Of a stretch of 64,000 nt of DNA, positions 54,076 through 61,997 are shown piece after piece. A program made the position numbers and the translations under genes. Under the pieces are notes generated by a model. The model worked only from the letters and a program-made list of their open reading frames with translations. It did no database searches and had not been told where the DNA came from. The DNA is from JBBQFI01 sp038237805 (GTDB lineage: Bacteria; Verrucomicrobiota; Verrucomicrobiia; Chthoniobacterales; UBA10450), in the NCBI GenBank assembly GCA_038237805.1, contig JBBRYI010000009.1, forward strand, positions 62,001 through 126,000, in the 5' to 3' direction. Position 1 is the stretch's first letter; every line of letters starts with the position of its first letter.

Positions 54076-55188
54076 ATGAAGATCGGATTTGTGCGTCGCG
54101 GCTTTTCTCCAAGTGGCGGCGCAGAAAACTATTTGAAGCGTTTGGCGCGCGGCGTTCACTCCGCAGCTCATGCCGTCGAGCTTTTTACGACGCAAGAGTG
54201 GCCGGCAGAGGAGTGGACGTTTGGAAAATTGACTCCGCTACGTGGCGATTCGCCTCTCGCGTTCGCGAACGAATTGGAAAGAGCGTGGCGCGCAGCGGGA
54301 TGCGATGCACTCATGAGCTTGGAGCGAGTCTGGCGCTGCAATATCTATCGCGCGGGCGACGGCGTGCATCGCGCCTGGCTGGCGCGCCGCGCAAAACTGT
54401 TCGGTCCGCTGCGCAGATTCACGACCCTGTTCAACCGCAAGCATCCCGAAATTCTGCGTTTGGAAGAAGCCTTATTCCAGAAACGAGGCGCGGACCGCGT
54501 GATCGCAAACTCGCAAATGGCAAAAAACGAAATCATCGAATTTTACGATTATCCCGCGGAGCGGATCGATCTCATTTACACAGGTGTTCCGTCGGAAATT
54601 TTTTCCCACACCGAAGTTCGCCGATTCGAGCAACGCCGTGCGCTGAATCTAGGTGAGGAGGACGTTGCGCTGCTTTTCGCCGGTTCGGGTTGGGAGCGCA
54701 AAGGCTTGCACGAAGCGATCGCAGCATGCAGCGAGTTGAAATTACGTCTGCTCGTGGCCGGTCGCGGCGAAGAGCGAAAGTTTAAGGCAGCGAATGTTCA
54801 ATTTCTCGGCGTCGTTGGCGACATGCCCGCGCTCTATGCCGCGGCCGACATTTTTATTTTACCGACATTTTACGATCCGTTTTCTAATGCCTGTCTTGAA
54901 GCGCTCGCCTCAGGTCTTCCGGTTATCACAACACGCGACAATGGCTTCAGCGAAATCATCGAAGATGGCGTGCACGGATCGATCGTGGATCGCGCCACCA
55001 ATACAGCCGCCTTAAGCGATGCGATTAAATTTTGGTGCGATGAAGCTGCACGTGAAAAAGCACGACCGGAAATTATTGCGCGCGCTTCGCAGTTCGACAT
55101 CTCGAAAAATGTCGAACAAACACTCGCTTTACTGCTTCAGGTCGCCGCGAGCGCGGCGTCCGTATCCGGGAAAATGCGGAAGACCTGA
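54076..55188 (+). CDS. GT4-family glycosyltransferase (WaaG-like)
   Basis: A 370-residue protein that starts KIGFVRRGFSPSGGAENYLK, as do WaaG-type enzymes. YTGVPSEIF, LLFAGSGWERKGLHEAIAAC and FSNACLEALASGLPVITTRDNGFSE are GT-B signatures. It probably transfers a sugar to the LPS core, in keeping with the GT9 and ABC exporter nearby. A near-motif (GACTAACGA) lies in the ribosome binding region. Its 3' end overlaps the STAS gene by about 52 bases. Confidence 0.9.
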   Translation: MKIGFVRRGFSPSGGAENYLKRLARGVHSAAHAVELFTTQEWPAEEWTFGKLTPLRGDSPLAFANELERAWRAAGCDALMSLERVWRCNIYRAGDGVHRAWLARRAKLFGPLRRFTTLFNRKHPEILRLEEALFQKRGADRVIANSQMAKNEIIEFYDYPAERIDLIYTGVPSEIFSHTEVRRFEQRRALNLGEEDVALLFAGSGWERKGLHEAIAACSELKLRLLVAGRGEERKFKAANVQFLGVVGDMPALYAAADIFILPTFYDPFSNACLEALASGLPVITTRDNGFSEIIEDGVHGSIVDRATNTAALSDAIKFWCDEAAREKARPEIIARASQFDISKNVEQTLALLLQVAASAASVSGKMRKT

Positions 55189-55460
55189 TCGAGCCGCGCG
55201 ATTTCAAAAATCGGCCGCACGCTCGCCTGCAAACCGACGAGCGCGAATTTTCCGCCGTACGCTTCCACGTTTTGCATTCCTTCAATCAAAACCGCCAGAC
55301 CAGAGCTATCGATGTAACTAACCTTAGTTAGATCGACCACGATCTGTTTCGGCTTCTCTTCGATCATCGCGCCGAGCGAAGCGGAAATGCGCGGCGAAAC
55401 GTGCAAATCGATTTCGCCGTCGAGTGGAAGAACGTGATCCTTGCTATTTTTCTGGCTCAT
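55137..55460 (-). CDS. STAS-domain anti-sigma factor antagonist-like protein
   Basis: 107 residues from ATG 55460 (MSQKNSKDHVLPLDGEIDL); a longer start at 55490 or 55508 is possible. STAS fold with IVVDLTKVSYIDSSGLAVLI, where the Ser of DSSG is the phosphorylation site, and FALVGLQASVRPIFEIA. Relatives (SpoIIAA/RsbV) bind anti-sigma kinases in partner switching. No kinase gene is adjacent. It overlaps the end of the GT4 gene on the opposite strand. Confidence 0.88.
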   Translation of the reverse strand: MSQKNSKDHVLPLDGEIDLHVSPRISASLGAMIEEKPKQIVVDLTKVSYIDSSGLAVLIEGMQNVEAYGGKFALVGLQASVRPIFEIARLDQVFRIFPDTDAALAAT

Positions 55461-55511
55461 TTCGAGGCTGGGATTCGGGGAAGATGTCATTCTGCGGGCA
55501 ATCGTCAATTC

Positions 55512-56207
55512 TCACCATCCGAGTTCCGCGATGACGTCATTGGTCTGGCTAAAGTCGTCGAAGAGAAAATCTGGTTCGGACCTGGCCAATATTTCACGCG
55601 GACGAGATCCGGTCGCGACCGCGATGGTGCGCGCTCCGATTGCCTTTCCGCATGCGATGTCGTGTTCGGTGTCACCGATAACATCGACTGATGAGGGAGC
55701 GAACCGTCGTCCCGTATGTTCCAAGGCGCGAGCAGAAGCGACGATCCCGAGTTCATTACGATCGTGGTGATCATCGGCAAACGCCCCGAAGGGGAAATAT
55801 TTCCATAGCCCATAATGCTTCAGCTTTAACTGTGCCCCGCGGGCGAGGTTTCCGGTAAGAAGACCCAGCGTAATATGCGGCCGCGATTCGAGGCGCTCGA
55901 GTAGCTCGCCAATTCCCGGCAGGACGTGGCCCTCGGTAATCGCAAGTTGCCGCGCCAAAAGCTCGATGTAGGTGTCGAAAAAGCGACGTAGTTCCTCATC
56001 GGTAGGTTGTGTTTCATGCTTGGCCAGAATTTGACGGACGATTCCAGAATCTGTTCGACCCGCGATTTCGATCCCGCTCAAGTCGTCATCTATTCCGAAG
56101 CGTTTTTTGGTCGCGAGCTTCAATGCCTGTACACCGGCGCCGCCGGTGTTGATCAGGGTGCTATCAATATCGAAGAGGACCAGGCGACGATTTTCACTTT
56201 CTGTCAT
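55512..56207 (-). CDS. HAD-family hydrolase (phosphoglycolate phosphatase-like)
   Basis: 231 residues from ATG 56207 (MTESENRRLVLFDIDSTLIN). HAD motif I is DIDSTL, where Ser replaces the usual Gly, motif II is GLLTGN, and motif IV is VIGDTEHDI. Cap helical. Substrate unknown. It lies upstream of STAS on the same strand, 51 bases apart. The open frame extends into a family A repeat, so the internal start is preferred. Confidence 0.88.
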   Translation of the reverse strand: MTESENRRLVLFDIDSTLINTGGAGVQALKLATKKRFGIDDDLSGIEIAGRTDSGIVRQILAKHETQPTDEELRRFFDTYIELLARQLAITEGHVLPGIGELLERLESRPHITLGLLTGNLARGAQLKLKHYGLWKYFPFGAFADDHHDRNELGIVASARALEHTGRRFAPSSVDVIGDTEHDIACGKAIGARTIAVATGSRPREILARSEPDFLFDDFSQTNDVIAELGW

Positions 56208-56316
56208 GTCGAGCGAAGTCGAGACATCTCTCACCGATCTCCGGTGTTGTCACATTTCGCCTGGAATAAGAGATTCCTCGACTGCGTTTCCTTTCGGAAA
56301 TTCCGCTCGGAATGAG
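56204..56316. repeat. Palindromic repeat family A, pair of arms
   Basis: TGTCGAGCGAAGTCGAGACA at the left and AGAGATTCCTCGACTGCG followed by CGCTCGGAATGAG at the right. It separates the HAD gene from gluQ and overlaps the gluQ ATG by five bases. Confidence 0.7.
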
Positions 56317-57196
56317 AGAAACAAAATATCGCGGCCGCCTTGCTCCCTCTCCAACTGGCTATCTGCATCTCGGTCACGCCATGACTTTCTGGTGCGCGCA
56401 AGAGCGCGCTCGAAAAAACAACGGCGTGCTCGTTCTGCGCATCGAGGATCTCGATCCCGATCGCTGTCGATCGGAGTTTCACCAGGCGATTTACGAAGAT
56501 CTTCGCTGGTTTGGATTGGAATGGAATGAGGGGCCGGACGTTGGCGGTGAATTTGGTCCCTATCTGCAAAGCGAGCGGCGCGACCGGTATCTTGCCGCGT
56601 GGAAAAATTTGCGCACTGACGGATTTATTTATCCATGTACCTGTTCCCGACGCGATGTCCTGAATGCAACAGGAGCGCCGCATTCTGAAAGCGAAGAACC
56701 GATTTATCCCGGAACATGCCGGTCGAGTGTAGCTGCCGCCGTCTCGGCGGCAGAACGCGCGACCCTGCCGCCAGTGACGGCGGCAGCTACAACGGGCGTG
56801 AATTGGCGCTTTCGTGTTCCGGATGGTTCCCCCGTGGAATTTCTCGATCAACATCTGGGCCGGCAATGCGCCGTGGCCGGTAAGGACTTTGGAGATTTCG
56901 TTGTTTGGCGAGGAGACGACGTGCCTGCATATCAGCTGGCCGTCGTCGTAGATGACGCCGCGATGCACATTAGCGAAGTCGTACGTGGCGCCGATCTGGT
57001 CACCTCAACTTTTCGCCAGCTTCTGCTTTATCGAGCGCTCGATCTTACGTCGCCGCAGTTTTACCATACGCCCTTAATCTCGGATTCGTTAGGCAATCGG
57101 CTCGCCAAACGTCATGCTTCCCTGAGTCTGCGCGCGTTGCGCGAGGCTGGTGCAAATCCGCGATCGCTTCGTGCAGAATATGCGGCTTACCGATGA
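56312..57196 (+). CDS. gluQ: Glutamyl-Q tRNA(Asp) synthetase, with repeat-derived insertion
   Basis: A 294-residue protein. The class I site HLGH (residues 19-22) and RGRLAPSPTGYLH are clear; the KMSKS region is degenerate (GNRLAKRHAS), as is normal for GluQRS. The zinc site is CTC, then YPGTC. The enzyme glutamylates queuosine on tRNA-Asp and has no anticodon-binding domain. Residues about 139-160, an Ala/Val-rich stretch between PGTCR and NWRFRVPDG, are encoded by a family C palindrome (56728-56791) and look extra. An exact 9-mer motif (57086) encodes DSLGN. Confidence 0.93.
   Translation: MRETKYRGRLAPSPTGYLHLGHAMTFWCAQERARKNNGVLVLRIEDLDPDRCRSEFHQAIYEDLRWFGLEWNEGPDVGGEFGPYLQSERRDRYLAAWKNLRTDGFIYPCTCSRRDVLNATGAPHSESEEPIYPGTCRSSVAAAVSAAERATLPPVTAAATTGVNWRFRVPDGSPVEFLDQHLGRQCAVAGKDFGDFVVWRGDDVPAYQLAVVVDDAAMHISEVVRGADLVTSTFRQLLLYRALDLTSPQFYHTPLISDSLGNRLAKRHASLSLRALREAGANPRSLRAEYAAYR
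56728..56791. repeat. Palindromic repeat family C, inside gluQ
   Basis: TGTAGCTGCCGCCGTCTCGG continues GGCAGAA, followed by an inverted copy ending GACGGCGGCAGCTACA. The same arm occurs between genes at 10931. It is open in the gluQ frame and lies between two conserved blocks. Confidence 0.85.
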
Positions 57197-57200
57197 ATCG

Positions 57201-57710
57201 TTAAAGAACCGGCGCGTGCATCAGAAGCACGGCAATCATGCTAGCGAGAAAGGCGAGCACCGCCACGGCCGCGACAGCTAGAATGGCCGTTCGGATTGGA
57301 TCTTTCTCGTCTTTGCGACGCGGGAATGGCGATGCATTAGCAAAATCGTCCGGGCGGACGCTCGTTTCCGCGGGTTTTGCCTCGATCGCAGTGGGTTCGG
57401 GCAAAGGTTGCACACCTCCACTTACATCTGCCCCGAACCGCGCCTCGACTTTTCCAAATCGAAGCCGATCTCCGACGCGCAGTGTGACTTCAGTAATCGT
57501 TTCACCGTTCACGCGCGTTCCATTTGTCGAACCGAGATCTTTCAGTCGATAAATGTCTTCGCTTCGCTGCAGCTGCGCGTGACGCCCGGAAACGGACGCA
57601 TCATCGAGAACGATCATGTTGTCCGGCGATCGACCGATCGTGATCGTTTCATCCGTCAATTCATGAGTGGTCGGTCCCGTTTCAGCGGAGCGCAAAATCA
57701 TGCGTGGCAT
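57201..57710 (-). CDS. FHA-domain membrane protein
   Basis: A 169-residue protein. FHA domain at about residues 20-90: TIGRSPDNMIVLDDASVSGR and HAQLQRSE, then LKDLGSTNGTRVNGE, with the phosphothreonine-binding Arg, Ser-x-x-His and Asn-Gly residues. A linker of about 55 residues and a C-terminal membrane helix (146-166, ILAVAAVAVLAFLASMIAVL) follow. It probably reads Ser/Thr phosphorylation at the membrane. It is convergent with gluQ, with only four bases between. Confidence 0.88.
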   Translation of the reverse strand: MPRMILRSAETGPTTHELTDETITIGRSPDNMIVLDDASVSGRHAQLQRSEDIYRLKDLGSTNGTRVNGETITEVTLRVGDRLRFGKVEARFGADVSGGVQPLPEPTAIEAKPAETSVRPDDFANASPFPRRKDEKDPIRTAILAVAAVAVLAFLASMIAVLLMHAPVL

Positions 57711-57796
57711 CGTGCGTTTCTAGCAGGCACAATCTCCTCTCGCAACCTTTCCCCTTCGATTGACCTCTCCAGTGCGCGCCCGCATAGTGCCGCTTC

Positions 57797-59593
57797 ATGT
57801 CGATTGAGCTGACCCGCAACTTCTGCATCATCGCGCACATCGATCACGGTAAGACGACCCTGTCGGATCGTTTGCTCGAGCGCACGGGCACAATCCACGA
57901 GCGCGATAAACAGGATCAACTCCTCGATTCCATGGATCTGGAACGGGAACGCGGGATCACGATCAAAGCGCATCCGGTGGCGATGAAATATCGCGCAAAC
58001 TCAGGCGTAAATTATCGATTAAATCTGCTCGATACGCCCGGACATGTTGATTTCGCCTATGAAGTTTCGCGCTCACTCGCGGCGTGCGAAGGAGCGCTCC
58101 TGATCGTTGATGCAGCGCAAGGCGTCGAAGCGCAGACAGTGGCAAACGTGCATCTCGCGCACAAACAAGGGCTCACCATCGTTCCCGTCATCAACAAGAT
58201 CGATTTGCCGAACGCGGACGTTGCCTCGGTGCATCGGCAGTTGGAAGAGATTCTTGCGATTCCCTCCGAAGAAGCGATCGAGGCGAGTGCGAAGATGGGA
58301 ATCGGGATCGAGGAAATTCTCGAAGCGATCGTGCACCGCATTCCAGCGCCGGAGAAGCCGCCCGATGAAACTTTGCGTGCGCTCGTCTTCGATTCGGTGT
58401 TCGACGCTTACCGCGGCGTGGTCGGCTACGTGCGAGTCGTCTCGGGAAAAATGGAATCGGATCAGGCGATCAAGTTAATGCGGAACGATGCGCGTTATGA
58501 GATCAAGGAAGTAGGTGTGTTCACGCCGAAGATGTATCCACAAGCGCGATTAAACGCCGGCGACGTCGGTTATTTCATCGCCAATATCAAAAGCACGCCC
58601 GAATTAAAAATCGGCGATACGGTTACCGATCAGCGCAATCCAGCGCGCGAACCGCTCCCTGGCTTCCAGGAGATTCATCCCATGGTCTTCAGCGGGATCT
58701 ATCCCATCAATACCGGCGACTTTGAGCATCTCAAAACAGCCATTGGCAAACTGCGGCTCAACGATTCCGCTTTTGTTTATCAACCGGAAAGTTCGGTCGC
58801 ACTTGGTTTCGGATTTCGCTGCGGTTTTCTTGGTCTGCTCCACATGGAGATCATTCAGGAACGACTGCGGCGCGAATACGACATGGACATTATCGCGACG
58901 TCTCCGAGCGTCATTTACGAAGTCGTTTCGACGCGGGGGGAAATTGTGCTCATCGATAATCCCGCGCATCTGCCCGATCCCAGCACGATCGAAGAAATTC
59001 GCGAGCCAATCGTAAAAGCGTACGTCTTGTGCCCGAACGAGAACATTGGCGACATCCTGCAATTAATTCTGGAAAAGCGCGGCTTGATGGACCACACCGA
59101 ATCCCTCGACACGCGACGTGTCATGCTTCATTGCGAGTTACCACTCAACGAAATCCTGGTCGATTTTAACGACAAGATTAAGAGCATCACGCGTGGCTAC
59201 GGTTCGATGGATTACGAGCATGCAGGATATCGCGCCGCGAAATTGGTGAAGCTCGATCTTCTCGTAAATGGCGAACCAGTCGATGCCTTCTCCACCATTG
59301 TGCATCGCGACCGGGCAGACGCGCGCGGCCGGCAATTGGCGGCGAAACTAAAGGAAGTGATTCCACGCCAGCTTTATCAGGTGGCGATTCAGGCAGCGAT
59401 TGGCGGAAAGATCATCGCGCGCGAAAGTGTTTCCGCGCTACGCAAAAATGTGACTGCAAAATGCTACGGCGGTGATATCACCCGTAAGCGCAAACTACTG
59501 GAGAAGCAGAAAGAAGGAAAAAAACGGATGAAGAGTATTGGAAAGATAAACATACCGCAGGAAGCATTCATCGAGGTGCTGAAGGCGCAGTGA
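57797..59593 (+). CDS. lepA: Elongation factor 4 (back-translocase LepA)
   Basis: A 598-residue GTPase. G1 AHIDHGKTTLSDRLLE, G2 RERGITIKAHPV, G3 LDTPGHVDF, G4 NKIDLP. The LepA-specific C-terminal domain is clear (GKIIARESVSALRKNV and CYGGDITRKRKLLEKQKEGK). EF4 acts on stalled or mistranslocated ribosomes. Length is normal. It is followed by lepB, as in many bacteria, with a family A repeat between. Confidence 0.97.
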   Translation: MSIELTRNFCIIAHIDHGKTTLSDRLLERTGTIHERDKQDQLLDSMDLERERGITIKAHPVAMKYRANSGVNYRLNLLDTPGHVDFAYEVSRSLAACEGALLIVDAAQGVEAQTVANVHLAHKQGLTIVPVINKIDLPNADVASVHRQLEEILAIPSEEAIEASAKMGIGIEEILEAIVHRIPAPEKPPDETLRALVFDSVFDAYRGVVGYVRVVSGKMESDQAIKLMRNDARYEIKEVGVFTPKMYPQARLNAGDVGYFIANIKSTPELKIGDTVTDQRNPAREPLPGFQEIHPMVFSGIYPINTGDFEHLKTAIGKLRLNDSAFVYQPESSVALGFGFRCGFLGLLHMEIIQERLRREYDMDIIATSPSVIYEVVSTRGEIVLIDNPAHLPDPSTIEEIREPIVKAYVLCPNENIGDILQLILEKRGLMDHTESLDTRRVMLHCELPLNEILVDFNDKIKSITRGYGSMDYEHAGYRAAKLVKLDLLVNGEPVDAFSTIVHRDRADARGRQLAAKLKEVIPRQLYQVAIQAAIGGKIIARESVSALRKNVTAKCYGGDITRKRKLLEKQKEGKKRMKSIGKINIPQEAFIEVLKAQ

Positions 59594-59609
59594 GACGCTC
59601 TTTCTCCGT

Positions 59610-59690
59610 TGTCCTGTCGAGCGAGTCGAGACATCTCTTGCTATGATGAGAAATTCCTCGACTTCACTTCGTTTCGCTCGAAATGGCAAA
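59610..59690. repeat. Palindromic repeat family A, pair of arms
   Basis: TGTCGAGCGAGTCGAGACATC and AAATTCCTCGACTTCACTTC followed by GCTCGAAATG form the lepA-lepB gap. An exact 9-mer motif, TCGTTAGGC, follows at 59699-59707. Confidence 0.7.
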
Positions 59691-59715
59691 GTTATAACTC
59701 GTTAGGCAAAATCGC

Positions 59716-60807
59716 ATGTTCACACCGCGTTACATCAAGCACAGCAAACTGCTCCTGCGCCACGCCCGCAAACTCTTGCATTATCGCAAAGACCTTCTTG
59801 GCGACGCCACCCTGGCCGATTTGCAGACACAAATAGACAAACTGCAGGCTGCGGTCGACAAGCGCAACGAGCGCGCCATCCGGGAAGAAATGGAGCGATT
59901 GGACGCGCAACTGGCCGCCCAGACGCCCGTGACGTGGGAAACACATTGGCGGGAAAATTGCGAAGTCATTCTCGTTGCCATCATCGTGGCCGTCGGGATC
60001 CGCTCCTATTTTTTGCAGCCATTTAAAATTCCCACCGGTTCGATGCAGCCGACGCTCAATGGAATTATCGGCCATCCCGACGTTGCTCCTGCGCCAAACA
60101 TGCTTCGGCAGGTGGCAGAGTACTTTATCCTCGGTCGCAATTACATTAACGTCGTCTCAAAGGAGGACGATCAAATCGTGCAGATCCTGCCGAAGAAATT
60201 TGCGTTCTTCTTTACCTTTTCGCGCATCATCTGCACGCACCAAAACCTTTTGGTGTACGCGCCACCGGAAACGTTACGCGCTGATTTTCACGTAACCGCG
60301 GGCAATGCATATCATCGCGGCGATGTAATTGCCCGTGGCGCGATCGATACCGGCGACCAGGTTTTTGTCGATAAGTTCAGTTACAACTTCGTTAAGCCGC
60401 ATCACGGCGATGTTTTCGTTTTCCGCACCAACCATATCTTCGGTATTCCTGACGATCCCGAGACCGGAGCGCCGTTTTTCATCAAACGATTGGCTGGAAC
60501 GCCGGGGGATCCGCTCCGCATCGACCCCCCTTTGCTTTACATTAATGGAAAGCTTGCTCAGGGCACCGGATTCCGCCGCGTCATGTCGGCGAAGCCGCCT
60601 TATCGAGGCTACTCGCTCGGGCGCGACTATCTCTCCAAGCCGAGCGAAACGTATACCGTTCCCGAACACCGCTATTTTGCGATGGGCGATAACAGTTACA
60701 ATAGTTACGACAGCCGCTATTGGGGGCCGGTCCCGGAAGAGAACCTCGTCGGTCGCGGTCTTCTGGTTTACTGGCCATTCAACCGGCACTGGGGTATTAT
60801 TCGTTAG
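59716..60807 (+). CDS. lepB: Signal peptidase I
   Basis: A 363-residue type I signal peptidase. One N-terminal membrane helix (about residues 82-98); catalytic Ser109 in IPTGSMQPTL; catalytic Lys in FIKRLAGTPGD; YFAMGDNSYNSYDSRYWGPV is box E. The N-terminal 75 residues with a coiled-coil-like part are unusual. A long insertion (about residues 113-175) follows the Ser box. It cuts Sec and Tat signal peptides on the outer face of the inner membrane. Its TAG stop is embedded in an exact 9-mer motif (60801-60809). Confidence 0.95.
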   Translation: MFTPRYIKHSKLLLRHARKLLHYRKDLLGDATLADLQTQIDKLQAAVDKRNERAIREEMERLDAQLAAQTPVTWETHWRENCEVILVAIIVAVGIRSYFLQPFKIPTGSMQPTLNGIIGHPDVAPAPNMLRQVAEYFILGRNYINVVSKEDDQIVQILPKKFAFFFTFSRIICTHQNLLVYAPPETLRADFHVTAGNAYHRGDVIARGAIDTGDQVFVDKFSYNFVKPHHGDVFVFRTNHIFGIPDDPETGAPFFIKRLAGTPGDPLRIDPPLLYINGKLAQGTGFRRVMSAKPPYRGYSLGRDYLSKPSETYTVPEHRYFAMGDNSYNSYDSRYWGPVPEENLVGRGLLVYWPFNRHWGIIR

Positions 60808-60818
60808 GCACTTTTGTC

Positions 60819-61997
60819 ATGCTCTCGACTGCGTCGCGAGTATATCCATGGGTCGGGCTTTGCCTCGGGTACGTCCTGGTCTTGTTCGGTAACCCGATCC
60901 GGCTCGCACTCCGCGACGGTCTGCGCTGCATCTCGAGGTTCAGCCGCGTTTGGCTTACCTTCGCCCTCCTCGGTTTTGCCTACTCGGTTTTTCAATTCGC
61001 GACCTTTACCCCGATTCACAACGAGACTGATCTCGATTTTAACCAGATCGTCTCACTCCTCGGCTGGCACTGGCCGCGCCTGATCGAGGTGTGGCGGGAA
61101 ATTCCACTGCCGGCTCTTGAGGGCGTGGCCGGCATCTTCGATAACGCGACCACCACTTATCCGCTTTCTGTTATTGCCGCCATCCTACTCGCGGTCAACT
61201 GGCGCGGTTTGCACGGCTCATTCCTTCGCGCGCTTTGGCGGCGTTACCGCTTCTGGAGTGTTCCGATTTATATCGTCGTGCTTGTGGCGGCAGTGGCGAC
61301 GGTGCTCAAACCAATTATTTTTTGGCGTTTGCCACATTGGGGCGTTGCTGTCTCCGCGGCGAAATTTCTGCAAGCGTCTGCGCTTATCGACACCGTCGCA
61401 TTCATTTTCGAATATTTGTTCGGCGTTTACATCCAGGTCTATTTGATCACCGTCTGCTTCGCCTGGATCAAGGGACTTAGCTTCAGCGAAGGAGCGCTCT
61501 TTAAGTTCGCCATGCGCCGTTTCAGTTATGTGTTGAAATGGGCGGGAACTGTCCTGCTTATCGGCATTTTGGTTGTGCGATTACCACTGCTTCTCGCTTA
61601 TTTCATGAACCTGCCCGACATCCTCGATTATCTGCCGCTGCAACGCGCGATCATGAGCTGCTTCATTATCGCGTTCTGTTCCGTCCAGGTTTCGCTCGTC
61701 CTGCACAACGAAAATCTGGGCGAAGCCATTCGAGCGCACTTGTTATTCCTACAGCGGAACGCGGGTCGCTTTGGCTGGTTCCTGCTCATTTGTGGCCTGC
61801 ACTTCTTTCTCCTTACTGCGGCTGATGCGATTGTTCGCGGCGCGATCGCCGATCGCGTCTCGGCTCTGTTGATGTGGAAGCTAATTTACGTCGTCACGCG
61901 CGGCTTCGTCACCGGCTGGCTGTTGGCCAGTTGGGTTTGTCTCTTCCGGCAATGTGAGACCGGTCGGGTGAATCAGGAAACCTGGATTCGTTTTTGA
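60819..61997 (+). CDS. Polytopic membrane protein, unknown
   Basis: 392 residues from ATG 60819 (MLSTASRVYPWVGLCLG). About eight membrane helices with a repeated pattern; I do not recognise a family. It lies 11 bases after lepB and its stop overlaps the start of the squalene/phytoene synthase-like gene (TTGA). This fits a lepB-membrane protein-prenyl synthase operon. It may be an envelope or lipid-handling protein; that is inferred from neighbours only. Confidence 0.75.
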   Translation: MLSTASRVYPWVGLCLGYVLVLFGNPIRLALRDGLRCISRFSRVWLTFALLGFAYSVFQFATFTPIHNETDLDFNQIVSLLGWHWPRLIEVWREIPLPALEGVAGIFDNATTTYPLSVIAAILLAVNWRGLHGSFLRALWRRYRFWSVPIYIVVLVAAVATVLKPIIFWRLPHWGVAVSAAKFLQASALIDTVAFIFEYLFGVYIQVYLITVCFAWIKGLSFSEGALFKFAMRRFSYVLKWAGTVLLIGILVVRLPLLLAYFMNLPDILDYLPLQRAIMSCFIIAFCSVQVSLVLHNENLGEAIRAHLLFLQRNAGRFGWFLLICGLHFFLLTAADAIVRGAIADRVSALLMWKLIYVVTRGFVTGWLLASWVCLFRQCETGRVNQETWIRF

